Program-made: the position numbers and the translations under genes
The notes under the pieces: generated by a model
Seen by the model: the letters and a program-made list of their open reading frames with translations, nothing else
Told to the model about the DNA's origin: nothing
Databases searched by the model: none
NCBI GenBank assembly: GCA_035296325.1
Contig: DATHBD010000060.1
Coordinates: 193,804 to 257,803, forward strand
Source of the DNA: DATHBD01 sp035296325
GTDB taxonomy: Bacteria > Actinomycetota > Actinomycetes > Mycobacteriales > Micromonosporaceae
Direction: 5' to 3'
Length of the DNA stretch: 64,000 bases
In this document: piece after piece, positions 1 through 9,448 of the stretch
How positions within the stretch are numbered: position 1 is the stretch's first letter
Layout of the letters: each line of letters opens with the position of its first letter

Positions 1-1092
1 GCCATCGATGCGTTCACCGCCGCCTGGCGCGACCACGACGTGCGGGAGGAGCGGCGGCTGGCCTACGTCGCGGTCACCCGGCCGCGCCGGTTGCTGCTGG
101 CCAGCGGGTACTGGTGGGGAGAGGGCGTCAAGCGGCCGCGCGGCCCTTCACCGTTCCTGGAGGAGATCCGGGAACGCTGCCTGGCGGGTGCCGGAAGTGT
201 CGATGCGTGGGCCCCGGACCCGGGCCGGGACGCGGAGAACCCGACCACCGCCCAGGTCCCGCGGGCGAGCTGGCCGGCCGACCCACTGGGTGCGCGCAGG
301 CCGATCCTGGAGGAGGCGGCCGCGCTGGTGCGGGACTGCCCCGACCTGCCCGCGCGCCCGGATCCGGGCGCCGATCCGGTCGTCGCCCGGTGGGCGTACG
401 AGGCTCAGCTGCTGCTGGCGGAGCGGGAGCGGATGGGTCCCGACCCGCACGCGCCGATCGACGTTCCGCTCCCGCCGCACCTCTCGGTGTCCCAACTGGT
501 CATCCTGCGCCGGGACCCGCAGCGGTTGGCGCGCATCCTGCGCCGTCCGTTGCCGGCAAGGCCGGACCCGTACGCCCGCCGCGGCACCGCCTTCCACCGC
601 TGGCTGGAGCAGCGCTTCGCGTCGGTGCGCCTACTTGATCTGGACGAGATCCCGGGCGCAGCCGACGCCGATGCGGCGCCGGACGACGCGCTCGCGGAGC
701 TTCAGGCGCGCTTCCTGGCAAGTGCCTGGGCGGACCGCACGCCGATCGATGTCGAGGTGCCGTTCGCCACCGTCATCGGCGGGGTGGTGATCCGCGGCCG
801 GATGGACGCGGTCTTCGCCGACCCGGCCGGCGACCACGGCGGGGACGGCCGGTTCGACGTGGTGGACTGGAAGACCGGCGCGCAGCCGTCCGGCGCCGAG
901 GCGGGCGCAGCCGCCGTTCAGCTCGCCGCGTACCGGCTGGCCTGGGCCGCGCTGGCCGGGGTGCCGGTGGACCGGGTCGGGGCCGCGTTCTGCTACGTCC
1001 GTGACGGCGTGACCGTGCGCCCCGCCGATCTCCTGGACGAGGCCGGACTGGTGCGCCTGGTGACCAGCCTCCCGATCGCCCCGCCCACCTAG
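1..1092 (+). CDS. 3' end of an AdnB-like UvrD-family helicase fused to a RecB-type nuclease (partial)
   Basis: The 5' end lies outside the window; the frame is open from base 1 and ends at TAG 1090-1092. Near the start is superfamily 1 helicase motif VI (YVAVTRPR). The C-terminus carries a RecB-like PD-(D/E)XK nuclease core, seen as GRMDAVF followed about 20 residues later by VVDWKTG. Helicases with a C-terminal nuclease are the AdnA/AdnB subunits that resect double-strand breaks in actinobacteria. It is followed by genes that also follow adnB in mycobacteria as I recall them, so the second subunit is the better guess. The amino-terminal motor domain cannot be judged from this fragment. Confidence 0.85.
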   Translation, partial: AIDAFTAAWRDHDVREERRLAYVAVTRPRRLLLASGYWWGEGVKRPRGPSPFLEEIRERCLAGAGSVDAWAPDPGRDAENPTTAQVPRASWPADPLGARRPILEEAAALVRDCPDLPARPDPGADPVVARWAYEAQLLLAERERMGPDPHAPIDVPLPPHLSVSQLVILRRDPQRLARILRRPLPARPDPYARRGTAFHRWLEQRFASVRLLDLDEIPGAADADAAPDDALAELQARFLASAWADRTPIDVEVPFATVIGGVVIRGRMDAVFADPAGDHGGDGRFDVVDWKTGAQPSGAEAGAAAVQLAAYRLAWAALAGVPVDRVGAAFCYVRDGVTVRPADLLDEAGLVRLVTSLPIAPPT

Positions 1093-1133
1093 GGGCGCCG
1101 GGTGCCTGCCGGGCCTGGCACACTGGAGAGGTC

Positions 1134-2147
1134 ATGACCGATCAGCGCTCGCCATGGGCCACGCCGGAGACCGAGATCGTCGTCACCGGTGCGGCGCCGG
1201 CATCCCCGCAGCCGCCAGCGAACGCGCCGTCCTACGGGCCGGCGAACGTGCCGGCCGCTCGTCCGGCGTCGCGCTACGGTCCCGGCACGGTCACCAACCT
1301 CGGCCCGCCGGGCGTCGCCGGTGGAGACCTTCCGCCGCCCGACGTCATCTCCGGCGGCCGCGATGACGACGACGACGACGATGAAGACCCGACCCGGCGC
1401 AACCAGCGGATGCTGCGCAAATTCATGGTGGGTGCGGCGGCCATTCTCGCGATCGGGCTGGTCGTGGTGCTGGCCATGGTGATGACCGGGCGCACCGGCG
1501 GGCCCGGCGTGCTCGCCGGTGACGACAAGGCCAAGGGCCCGTCCGACGTCGCTCCGCCGCTGGCCAGGCGCTGCCCGCCGCCGAGCGACCCGGTGCCGCG
1601 GCCACCCGGCGAGGTGCCGGCGACCCCGCCCGGTCCGCGGACCGTGGACGCCGACGCGGGGATCTCATACCGCGCCTACGGCGAGCCCTGGACCCCGTGG
1701 GACCAGGTCTGGACGGCGGGCGACCTGAACGTGCGCTACGCGGTGGGCCAGCACTTCGTCACCGAGCGGTACGGCGGTGGCGACTACCACGCTTCGATCC
1801 TGTCCGCGTCCGTCCCCGCCACGGTCAACGACGCGCTGGTGCTCGACCTCAAGTGCACCGGTCAGCAAGTCGCCGCGGACGTGCGCGGCAAGTACTACCC
1901 GCAGCCCAATCAGGTGGAGATGATCCGCGACGAGCAGGTTGATCTCGGTGGGCGGCAGGCCTGGGTCACCAAGTTCCGGCTGCACTTCAGCGCGCCCGGC
2001 CTGCAGGCCAAGGACGAGCTGGTGGCGATCGCGTTGATCGATGTCGGGCGGCCCGAGGCCGCGATCCTGTACGTGTCGATCCCCGGTACGCACCGGCAGC
2101 ACGACAGCGTGGTGGACGAGGTTCTCGACTCGGTGCGGCCGGGGTAG
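1134..2147 (+). CDS. single-pass membrane protein with Pro/Ala-rich cytoplasmic N-terminus
   Basis: A 337-residue protein with start ATG preceded by GGAGAGG. Residues 1-95 are low complexity (Pro, Ala, Gly) and end in a run of seven Asp. One hydrophobic segment (about 100-117, ending LAMVMTG) is followed by a roughly 220-residue globular domain that should lie outside the membrane. The layout (acidic, proline-rich cytoplasmic tail, one anchor, extracellular domain with Cys residues) is common in actinobacterial envelope proteins. I recognise no catalytic motif. It sits between the helicase and the M16 peptidases on the same strand, so a membrane or export role is possible but unproven. Confidence 0.8.
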   Translation: MTDQRSPWATPETEIVVTGAAPASPQPPANAPSYGPANVPAARPASRYGPGTVTNLGPPGVAGGDLPPPDVISGGRDDDDDDDEDPTRRNQRMLRKFMVGAAAILAIGLVVVLAMVMTGRTGGPGVLAGDDKAKGPSDVAPPLARRCPPPSDPVPRPPGEVPATPPGPRTVDADAGISYRAYGEPWTPWDQVWTAGDLNVRYAVGQHFVTERYGGGDYHASILSASVPATVNDALVLDLKCTGQQVAADVRGKYYPQPNQVEMIRDEQVDLGGRQAWVTKFRLHFSAPGLQAKDELVAIALIDVGRPEAAILYVSIPGTHRQHDSVVDEVLDSVRPG

Positions 2148-2193
2148 CGCCCAAGTGGCCGCCGGATCACCGGCACAGGTTAGTGTCGCAAGG

Positions 2194-3510
2194 GTGTCTC
2201 CTCGTAGCGCCGCCGTGCGAATCCCCGCCGTCAACTACCCGGTCGAGCGTTTCACCCTCCCCAATGGCCTGCGCGTCGTGCTGGTCCCGGACCGCAGTGC
2301 GGCCGTGGTAGGCGTGGCCGTCGTCTACGACGTCGGGATCCGCTCCGAGCCCGAAGGCCGTACCGGCTTCGCCCACCTGTTCGAGCACCTGATGTTCCAG
2401 GGCTCGGAGAACCTCGAGAAGCTCGCCCACTTCCGCCACGTACAGGGCTCGGGCGGCACCTTCAACGGCTCAACGCACTTCGACTACACCGACTACTTCG
2501 AGACCCTGCCGGCCAACGCGCTGGAGCGGGCGCTGTTCCTCGAGGCCGACCGGATGCGGGGCCCCCGGCTGACCGAGGAGAACCTGCGCAACCAGGTCGA
2601 CGTGGTCAAGGAGGAGATCCGGGTCAACGTGCTCAACCGCCCGTACGGCGGGTTTCCGTGGCTGCGCCTGCCGCCGGTGATGTTCAACACCTTCCCCAAC
2701 GCGCACGACGGCTACGGCTCCTTCGCCGACCTGGAGTCGGCCAGCGTGCCGGACGCGGCGGACTTCTTCGAGAAGTACTACGCCGCCGGCAACGCGGTGC
2801 TCGCCGTGGCCGGCGACATCGACGTGGCGAGCGCCACCCGCCTGATCGAGTCGCACTTCGGCGACGTGCCCGCCCGCCCGGCACCGGCCCGCCCCGACTT
2901 CGCCGAGCCGGACCTGAGCGAGGAGCGCCGGTCGTCCTTCACCGACAAACTGGCGCCGCTGCCCGCGGTGGCCGCCGCCTGGCGGGTGCCCGACCCGATC
3001 GGTGACCTGACCGGGTACCTGCCCTACGTGGTGCTCGCCGAGGTGCTCACCGACGGGGACGCGTCGCGGCTGGTCGAGCGGCTGGTGATGCGCGACCGGC
3101 TGGTCACCACGGTCGGCGGGTACATCGGTTTCATGGGCGAGCCGTTCGCGGTGCGCGACCCCACCGCGCTGGTGCTGCAGGCGCATCTGCCTCCCGACGG
3201 AGACGTGGAGAAGGTGCTGCGCACCATCGACGAGGAGTGCGCGCGGATCGCATCCGACGGCCTGAGCGAGGGCGAGCTGGCTCGTACCCAGGCCAGGATG
3301 GCCACCCACCTGCTCCGCGACACCGACGCGGTGCTCGGCCGGGCACTGCAGATGGCGGTGCTGGAGCAGCAACGCGGCGCACCCGAGCTGCTCGGTGAGC
3401 TACCCAGGTTGGTGTCCGAGGTGACCGCCGAGCAGATCGTCGACGCGGCTGCGTCACTGATCCCGTCGCGTCGGGCGTCGGTCGAGGTTCTTGCCGGAGG
3501 TGCGCGATGA
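2194..3510 (+). CDS. M16 family zinc peptidase, catalytic subunit
   Basis: A pitrilysin/processing-peptidase family protein of 438 residues. The inverted zinc motif HxxEH is seen as HLFEH (about residues 61-65), and a downstream EE pair near 140 supplies the third metal ligand. The frame is open further upstream, but GTG 2194 was chosen because the M16 fold starts just after it (VERFTLPNGLRVVL) and earlier codons overlap the preceding gene. Its stop overlaps the next start by 4 bases (ATGA), and the next gene is an M16 protein without the zinc motif. The two should form a heterodimeric peptidase like mitochondrial MPP or bacterial YmxG-type pairs. The substrate is unknown. Confidence 0.92.
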   Translation: MSPRSAAVRIPAVNYPVERFTLPNGLRVVLVPDRSAAVVGVAVVYDVGIRSEPEGRTGFAHLFEHLMFQGSENLEKLAHFRHVQGSGGTFNGSTHFDYTDYFETLPANALERALFLEADRMRGPRLTEENLRNQVDVVKEEIRVNVLNRPYGGFPWLRLPPVMFNTFPNAHDGYGSFADLESASVPDAADFFEKYYAAGNAVLAVAGDIDVASATRLIESHFGDVPARPAPARPDFAEPDLSEERRSSFTDKLAPLPAVAAAWRVPDPIGDLTGYLPYVVLAEVLTDGDASRLVERLVMRDRLVTTVGGYIGFMGEPFAVRDPTALVLQAHLPPDGDVEKVLRTIDEECARIASDGLSEGELARTQARMATHLLRDTDAVLGRALQMAVLEQQRGAPELLGELPRLVSEVTAEQIVDAAASLIPSRRASVEVLAGGAR

Positions 3511-4838
3511 GGCCGCTGCCCGCACTCGGGCCCAACCAGGAGCTCAAACTGCCCGAGGCGGTGGAGCGCACCCTGCCCAACGGCCTGACCGTGATCGCGA
3601 TCAACCGTCCCTCGGTGCCGTTGGCCGAGGTCCGGCTGAGGCTGCCGTTCGCCCGGGCCGACCTGGCCGGCTCGGCGCTGCTCACGCAGACCCTGCTCTC
3701 CGGGACCGCCGACCTGTCGACCACCGACATCGCGGCCCAACTTCAGGAGGTCGGCGGCGGTCTGTCCGCCGGCGCGGACCCGGACCGCCTCGTGGTTTCC
3801 GGCAACTCGCTCGTCTCCGGCCTGGACGGGCTCCTGGAGATCCTCGCGGAGGTGCTGACCGGCGCCACGTATCCGGAGACCGAGGTGGCGACGGAACGTG
3901 CCCGGCTGGCCGACCGGATCCGGGTGGCCCGCAGCCAGCCGTCACACCTGGCTCGGGCGGCACTGCTGAAACGGATCTACGGAACCCACCCGTACGCCGT
4001 GCAGACGCCGACGTCGGAGCAGGTGGAGGCGGTCGACCCGAACGACCTTCGCAGCCTGCACGGCGTGCGCGTGCATCCGGCCGGCGCCACCCTCGTGCTC
4101 GTCGGCGACCTCGAGCCGGAGCGCGCGATCGGGGCGGCCGAGGCGGCGCTGTCGATCTGGAACGGTGGCGGCAAGGAAGTCGATCTGCCGCCGGTGCCGG
4201 CGTTGGAGCCCGGCCCGCTGACCCTGGTCGATCGGCCCGGCTCGGTGCAGTCGTCGCTGCGGCTGGCGCTGCCGGCGGTGCCGCGGACCCATCCCGACCA
4301 CGCCGTCCTGCAACTGGCGAACCTGATCTTCGGCGGGTACTTCTCCTCCCGTTGGGTGGAGAACATCCGCGAGGACAAGGGGTACACCTACGGCCCACAC
4401 TCCACCATCGAGCACAATCTGGCCGGCTCCGCGCTGGTCATCGCCGCGGAGGTGGCGACCGAGGTGACCGCGCCGGCGATGGTCGAGACGATGTACGAGT
4501 TGGGCCGGCTGGCCACGATGGCGCCAAACGAGGAGGAGCTCACGCAGGCCCGCCAGTACGCTCTGGGCACCCTGCAGCTGGGCATGTCGACCCAGGCCGG
4601 CCTGGCCGGCCTGGCCAGCACCTACGCCGGGTTCGGGCTGCGGCTGGACTACCTCGCCGAGCACGCGGCCCGGCTGGCGGCGGCGACCCGCGAGGACGTG
4701 GCGGAGGCGGCGCAGCGGTACCTCGCGCCGGCCAAGGTGGCTGCCGTCGTCCTTGGTGACGCCGAGCGCATCGAAGGGTCGCTGACCACGCTGACTCCGG
4801 TGGTCCGGGCGAGCGAGGACGACGGCGGAGCGGTGTGA
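3507..4838 (+). CDS. M16 family peptidase-like partner lacking the zinc motif
   Basis: A 443-residue protein with the M16 fold (ERTLPNGLTVIAINRPS at the N-terminus). Where HxxEH should be it has a degenerate stretch (SALLTQTLLSG), so it cannot bind catalytic zinc. It keeps the C-terminal Arg/Tyr substrate-binding segment (GGYFSSRWVENIREDKGYTYG region). This division of labour, one subunit with zinc and one with the R/Y pair, is known for heterodimeric M16B peptidases. It overlaps the catalytic subunit by 4 bases upstream and nudC by 4 bases downstream, so the three are very probably cotranscribed and translationally coupled. Confidence 0.9.
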   Translation: MRPLPALGPNQELKLPEAVERTLPNGLTVIAINRPSVPLAEVRLRLPFARADLAGSALLTQTLLSGTADLSTTDIAAQLQEVGGGLSAGADPDRLVVSGNSLVSGLDGLLEILAEVLTGATYPETEVATERARLADRIRVARSQPSHLARAALLKRIYGTHPYAVQTPTSEQVEAVDPNDLRSLHGVRVHPAGATLVLVGDLEPERAIGAAEAALSIWNGGGKEVDLPPVPALEPGPLTLVDRPGSVQSSLRLALPAVPRTHPDHAVLQLANLIFGGYFSSRWVENIREDKGYTYGPHSTIEHNLAGSALVIAAEVATEVTAPAMVETMYELGRLATMAPNEEELTQARQYALGTLQLGMSTQAGLAGLASTYAGFGLRLDYLAEHAARLAAATREDVAEAAQRYLAPAKVAAVVLGDAERIEGSLTTLTPVVRASEDDGGAV

Positions 4839-5794
4839 CCGGCACCGATCCGGCCGCGGCGGCGCAGCTCCGGCCGCCGCTGGATCGCGGCGGCCCGGAC
4901 CGGGCCGCCGAGCGCCGTCGGGACGCCGCCTGGCTGGCGCAGGCGTGGGAGCGGGCCCGGGTGCTGGTGGTCTCGGCCGGCAAGGTACTCGTCCACGACA
5001 AGCCGGCACGGCTGCTGTTCTGCGACGCCGCCACAGCCCCCGACGGGGAACGGCTGTTCCTCGGCGTGGACGACGGCGGCACGCCGTACTTCGCGGTCGC
5101 CACCGACGCGGCGCCCGGGGCCGACGCGGGAGAGGGGGCCGGGGCACGCCCGGCCGGGCTGCGCGAGATCGGCGAGGACCTGCCTGACGACGAGGTGGCG
5201 CTCGTGGTGACCGCCGTGGCACTCGATCAATGGCACCGGCGGCACGGGTACTCCCCACGCACCGGGGCACCGACCACGGCGGGTGACGGAGGTTGGACCC
5301 GGGTCACCCGGGACGGGGCGGACACGTTGTGGCCGCGGACCGACCCGGCCGTGATCGCGCTGGTGCACGACGGTGTGGCCGGCCCACAGGGCCGCTGCCT
5401 GCTCGGGCACAAGGCGGAGTGGACGACGACGCCCGGCTGGGCTCGGCGGTACTCGTGCCTCGCCGGCTTCGTTGAGCCGGGGGAGTCGGCCGAGGCCACG
5501 GTCGTGCGCGAGGTCTTTGAGGAAGTCGGCGTGCAGGTCCGTGACGTGCGTTATGTGGCGAGCCAGCCGTGGCCGTTCCCCGGCTCGTTGATGCTGGCTT
5601 TCACGGCGCGGGCCGAACCCGGCGCGGAGATCCGCGTCGACGACGACGAGATCTCCGACGCCCGATGGTTCACCCGGACGCAGATCGCCGCAGCGCTCGC
5701 CGGGGACGAGGAGTTCTCGCTGCCGTTCGGGCTGTCGATCGCGAGCTTCCTGATCACCGCGTGGCTGGGGTCGCCGACACCGGCCGACCTCTGA
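4835..5794 (+). CDS. nudC: NAD(+) diphosphatase NudC (Nudix)
   Basis: A 319-residue Nudix enzyme that hydrolyses NADH/NAD to NMN(H) and AMP, and in other bacteria removes NAD caps from RNA. The Nudix box reads GFVEPGES followed by REVFEEVGV, and the NudC signature SQPWPFPGS lies after it. The classical four-cysteine zinc ribbon between the N-terminal domain and the Nudix domain is absent, as I recall for other actinobacterial NudC proteins. Start GTG overlaps the stop of the M16 partner (GTGTGA), so it is translated as part of that operon. A GC-rich hairpin follows the stop. Confidence 0.93.
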   Translation: MTGTDPAAAAQLRPPLDRGGPDRAAERRRDAAWLAQAWERARVLVVSAGKVLVHDKPARLLFCDAATAPDGERLFLGVDDGGTPYFAVATDAAPGADAGEGAGARPAGLREIGEDLPDDEVALVVTAVALDQWHRRHGYSPRTGAPTTAGDGGWTRVTRDGADTLWPRTDPAVIALVHDGVAGPQGRCLLGHKAEWTTTPGWARRYSCLAGFVEPGESAEATVVREVFEEVGVQVRDVRYVASQPWPFPGSLMLAFTARAEPGAEIRVDDDEISDARWFTRTQIAAALAGDEEFSLPFGLSIASFLITAWLGSPTPADL

Positions 5795-5803
5795 CCTGCC
5801 GGC

Positions 5804-5837
5804 CCGGGGGCGGCGCCCGGTGGGGCAGCGCCCCCGG
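5804..5837. terminator. hairpin between convergent nudC and the Tat-signal gene
   Basis: CCGGGGGCG (5804-5812) pairs with CGCCCCCGG (5829-5837), a 9-bp GC stem with a 16-nt loop, inside the 60-bp gap between two convergent genes. There is no T-tract on either side, so termination strength is uncertain. Confidence 0.5.
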
Positions 5838-5854
5838 TCGGTGGAGCCGACCGG

Positions 5855-6823
5855 TCACTCCGTCGGCGGCGTGTACGTGGAGACCCGCGGCTTCTGCCTG
5901 AGTCTGGGCTTCGCGTCCGCCCGGCTCGCCATCGTCGAGGCGCTCAACGGGGAGAACGCCAGAATCTGTTCCGGGTCGCCGACGGCGAGGGCCATCACGT
6001 CGAGAATGAAGTGCGTCGTCGCGGAGCTGTAGACGGCGATGACGTCGGTGTAGAGGCTGGTGTCGGCGCCGCCCTCCAGCCATCCGATGCCGCAGACGAA
6101 GGCGTTCGCCAGGGCCTGGCCGGCGACGTAGTTGATGTTCGACGTGGGCGGCGCCCCCCTCATCCCCTGGAACCACGGCGAGACCGTGAGCCAGCCGTTC
6201 TCGGTCGGGCTGACGACGACCGCGTTGCCGTACACCATGCCGGCGTACGAGACGTACCGGCGCAGCGTGATGGAGGCCCATTGCCCACCGATGAGCCGGC
6301 CATGCACGTCCAGGACGCTCGGGTCGAGGAGGTTCTCCCGGGTCGCCGCCGACCGGGTGTCGATGAGCCGGAACGGTTCCACCGGGACGGCGATGTCAGT
6401 GGTGTAGCCGGTGTGCAGGCGATAGGTGTGCCCATTCGGCCGCGGGACGTACCACATGTCACCGTCGGTGCTCATGCCCATCGAGCCCTGCTCGCTGGCG
6501 GCCATGAAGTCTCCGTTGGGGCGCAGCCGCAGCGATGGATACGCGTGCTCCTGCCCGTTCACCTCGATCACGCCGGTGTTGGCCGTTTCCAGCGTCGCCG
6601 CAGGCCCGCTGCTGGTGATCGTCGTCCTGGTGGCCCCGGCATCGTTGTTGGCACCGAGGACCACCCGTCCGCCGGGCGCCGCTGCCGCGGGTGCAGCGTC
6701 GGCCGCCAGGCCGGTCCCCACGGCACCGGCGATCACCATGCCGGCCCGGGTGAGCAGCCGCCGACGGTCGACTGTCTCCGCTGAGTGCTCTGCTGCCGAA
6801 TCCACGTGGTCCTCCGAAGTCAT
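5855..6823 (-). CDS. secreted protein with twin-arginine signal, function unknown
   Basis: A 322-residue protein. The N-terminus has DRRRLLTRAG followed by a hydrophobic Ala/Gly stretch and an AAAAPGG region, which fits a Tat signal peptide with cleavage near residue 50. The mature part begins with a repeat-like beta-rich segment (VVLGANNDAGATRTTITSSG) typical of surface or phage-tail-like proteins, then a domain with FRLIDTRSA, a motif I associate with secreted actinobacterial proteins that have an N-acetylmuramidase-like or beta-propeller context. No catalytic residues can be assigned. The gene stands alone, convergent with nudC. No convincing ribosome binding site was seen upstream of ATG 6823. 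Confidence 0.75.
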   Translation of the reverse strand: MTSEDHVDSAAEHSAETVDRRRLLTRAGMVIAGAVGTGLAADAAPAAAAPGGRVVLGANNDAGATRTTITSSGPAATLETANTGVIEVNGQEHAYPSLRLRPNGDFMAASEQGSMGMSTDGDMWYVPRPNGHTYRLHTGYTTDIAVPVEPFRLIDTRSAATRENLLDPSVLDVHGRLIGGQWASITLRRYVSYAGMVYGNAVVVSPTENGWLTVSPWFQGMRGAPPTSNINYVAGQALANAFVCGIGWLEGGADTSLYTDVIAVYSSATTHFILDVMALAVGDPEQILAFSPLSASTMASRADAKPRLRQKPRVSTYTPPTE

Positions 6824-6910
6824 GATGTCGGCGGTGGAGGGTCCCGGCGGAGGTTAAGCGCCCGATGCGCCGGTCAACTGCCTCCTGTCGCAATGGGGAC
6901 CACGATCACC

Positions 6911-7162
6911 TCAGGACTCACTCGTCGTCAATGTCTGAAGGTGCTTCTTCACCTGCACGATCGTCGGGTTCGTCAGGGTCGATCCGTCCGCGAACCGCAG
7001 CGTCGGCACGGTCTGGTTGCCGCCGTTGACGCTCATCACCAGGGCTGCCGCTGCCTCGTCGCGCTCGATGTCGATCACCTCGTACTCGATGCCCTCGCGT
7101 TGCAGTTGTGACTTCAGGCGATGGCAGTACCCGCACCAGGGCGTGGAGTACATGGTCAACAT
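6911..7162 (-). CDS. mrx1: mycoredoxin (glutaredoxin-like, mycothiol-dependent)
   Basis: An 83-residue glutaredoxin-fold protein with active site WCGYC (Cys10, Cys13) and cis-Pro segment TVPTLRF. Mycoredoxins reduce mycothiol mixed disulfides in actinobacteria. The frame is open far upstream of the chosen ATG, but the chosen start fits the thioredoxin fold (MLTMYST) and follows a strong AGGAGG site. It is divergent from uvrD2 with a gap of about 75 bp. From memory mycobacteria carry the same mrx1-uvrD2-whiB7 grouping, which supports the assignment. Confidence 0.95.
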   Translation of the reverse strand: MLTMYSTPWCGYCHRLKSQLQREGIEYEVIDIERDEAAAALVMSVNGGNQTVPTLRFADGSTLTNPTIVQVKKHLQTLTTSES

Positions 7163-7237
7163 CGGTTGCCTCCTGAGTTCGGTTTTGAAAACGACGCACC
7201 AGCGCCTACGTCTATAACGTCGGGCCTGCCTGCCATG

Positions 7238-9448
7238 ATGCCTGCTGTGCCGGACAACGCAGGGCGACCTGACCAAGCGCGGCCCATCGGCGGGCCCCCG
7301 GATCCTGCCATGGTGCTGGCCGGGCTCGACCCGGAGCAGCGGGCGGCGGTGACCGCACCCGCCGGCCCGGTGTGCATTCTGGCCGGTGCCGGCACCGGCA
7401 AGACCCGCGCGATCACGTCCCGGATCGCCTATCGGGTGCACACCGGTGCGGTGCGACCCCAGCACGTGCTCGCGGTGACATTCACCACCCGGGCCGCCGC
7501 GGAGATGCGGGGGCGGCTGGCCGGGCTGGGTGTGCACGGGGTGCAGGCCCGCACGTTCCACGCGGCGTCGCTGCGGCTGCTGCGCTACTTCGCCCCCCGG
7601 ATCTTCCAGGGCCGCGCGATGCCGGAGCTGATGGAGAGCAAGGCCCGCCTGGTCGGGCTGGCCGCCGCCCGGTGCGGTCTGCGTGCCGACCGCACCGCCG
7701 CCAGAGACCTGGCCAGTGAAATCGAGTGGGCCAAGTCGAGCCTCGTCGAGTCGGCGGAGTATGCGGTGGCGGCCGCGAAGGCACAGCGTGAGCCACCGTA
7801 CGACCCGGCCAAGGTGGCTGACGTGTACGCGGCGTACGAGACGGTCAAGCGATCCTCCGGCATGATCGACTTCGAGGACCTGGTGCGCGCCGCGACCTGG
7901 GCCATCGAGGAGCACCGGGACGTGGCCGAGCAGGTTCGCTCGCAGTACCGGCACTTCGTGGTGGATGAGTACCAGGACGTCAATCCGGTCCAGCAGCGGC
8001 TGCTGCAGGCCTGGTTGGGTGACCGGGACGACGTGACGGTGGTCGGCGACGCCAGTCAGACCATCTACTCCTTCACCGGCGCCACCTCCTCCTACCTGCT
8101 GGAGTTCGCCCGGCGGCACCCGAGCGCCACCGTGGTCCGGCTGGTCCGTGACTACCGCTCCACGCCCCAGGTGGTCGGTCTGGCCAACGCGGTGATCGGC
8201 CAGGCGCGGGGCGAGTTGGCGCGGCTCCGGCTGCAACTGGTGGGCCAGCGGCCGAGCGGGCCGGAGCCGGAGTTGCGGTCCTTCCCCGACGAGGCGGGCG
8301 AAGCGGCGGCGGTGGCGACGCGGTGTCGCGAGCTGATCGCCTCCGGTACGCCGGCCCGCGAGGTTGCGGTGCTGTTCCGCATCAATGCCCAGTCCGAGGT
8401 GTACGAGGAGGCGCTGGCCGAGGCCGGGGTGCCCTACGTGGTGCACGGCGCGGAGCGCTTCTTCGACCGTCCGGAGGTCCGGCAGGCGATGATCGCTCTG
8501 CGGGTGGCCACCCGCACCACGCCCGAGGAGATGCCGCTGCGCGAGGCGGTGATCTCGGCGTTGGACGCCGTGGGTTGGCGCCCGGACGTACTCCCACCGG
8601 GCGGGGCCGCACGCGAGCGGTGGGAGGCGGTCGCCGCCATTCTCGGCCTGGCCGAGGAGTTCGCGCCGGCACCCGCCGCCGCACCACCCGGCCTCGCCGC
8701 CTTCTGCGAGGAGTTGAGCCGCCGGGCCGCGATCCAGCACGCCCCCGCCGTCGATGGCGTCACACTTTCGTCGCTGCACTCGGCGAAGGGCCTCGAGTGG
8801 GATGCGGTGTTCCTCGTCGGTCTGGCCGACGGCACCCTGCCGACCACCCACGCCCGGGCGCCGGAGGCGGTCGAGGAGGAGCGCCGGCTGCTGTACGTCG
8901 GAATCACGCGGGCGCGCCAACTTCTGTGGTTGTCCTACGGCCTGGCGCGCTCGCCAGGGGGTCGGGCCCGCCGCGCCTGCCGGTTCCTGCCGATGCTGGA
9001 GCCCGGTGGCGGGGCCCGCACCGGGCGCGCCACGCCTGGGCGCGCCGGCGCCGGGGAACGCCACCGGGGCGCAGCGGGCGAGGTGCAGCGCCGACGGGTG
9101 ATCGTCTCGTGCCGGGTCTGCGGCGGCGGGCTCACCGATGCCCTGGACCGCAAGCTCGGACGCTGCGCCACCTGCCCGTCGACGCTTGATGACGCGCTGC
9201 TCGAGCGGCTCCAGGAGTGGCGGGTCCGGGTCGCGGGTGCGCAGCGGGTCCCGCCGTACGTCGTCTTCACCGATGCGACCCTCACCGCCCTCGCCGAGCG
9301 GTGCCCCACCGGCACGGCCGACCTGGTCGCCATCGCCGGCATCGGGCCACGCAAACTCAGCCTGTACGGCGACGCGGTGCTCGCGCTGGTCGGCGGCGCG
9401 AGTGTGGATGAGCTGGTGCCGAAAGACGACACACAACTTCTCGGTTAA
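7238..9448 (+). CDS. uvrD2: ATP-dependent DNA helicase UvrD2 with tetracysteine and HRDC modules
   Basis: A superfamily 1A 3'-5' helicase of about 736 residues. Visible motifs are Walker A GAGTGKT (about residues 50-56), DEYQDVNPVQ (motif II) and the Q-rich motif III GDASQTIYSFTGA. The C-terminal part carries CRVCGGG and CATCPS (two CxxC pairs), then an HRDC-like domain ending ATLTALAERCPTGTADL and GIGPRKLSLYG. A UvrD core joined to a tetracysteine motif and HRDC is diagnostic of actinobacterial UvrD2. The start is ambiguous among ATG 7235, ATG 7238 and GTG 7247; upstream codons overlap the divergent promoter region. The stop codon lies inside the AT-rich element of the whiB7 promoter. Confidence 0.93.
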   Translation: MPAVPDNAGRPDQARPIGGPPDPAMVLAGLDPEQRAAVTAPAGPVCILAGAGTGKTRAITSRIAYRVHTGAVRPQHVLAVTFTTRAAAEMRGRLAGLGVHGVQARTFHAASLRLLRYFAPRIFQGRAMPELMESKARLVGLAAARCGLRADRTAARDLASEIEWAKSSLVESAEYAVAAAKAQREPPYDPAKVADVYAAYETVKRSSGMIDFEDLVRAATWAIEEHRDVAEQVRSQYRHFVVDEYQDVNPVQQRLLQAWLGDRDDVTVVGDASQTIYSFTGATSSYLLEFARRHPSATVVRLVRDYRSTPQVVGLANAVIGQARGELARLRLQLVGQRPSGPEPELRSFPDEAGEAAAVATRCRELIASGTPAREVAVLFRINAQSEVYEEALAEAGVPYVVHGAERFFDRPEVRQAMIALRVATRTTPEEMPLREAVISALDAVGWRPDVLPPGGAARERWEAVAAILGLAEEFAPAPAAAPPGLAAFCEELSRRAAIQHAPAVDGVTLSSLHSAKGLEWDAVFLVGLADGTLPTTHARAPEAVEEERRLLYVGITRARQLLWLSYGLARSPGGRARRACRFLPMLEPGGGARTGRATPGRAGAGERHRGAAGEVQRRRVIVSCRVCGGGLTDALDRKLGRCATCPSTLDDALLERLQEWRVRVAGAQRVPPYVVFTDATLTALAERCPTGTADLVAIAGIGPRKLSLYGDAVLALVGGASVDELVPKDDTQLLG

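Noticed and set aside
2470..3372. 300-codon minus-strand frame inside the M16 peptidase gene
   Set aside because: Gln/His/Val/Arg-rich antisense shadow with no motif; the plus strand has HxxEH.
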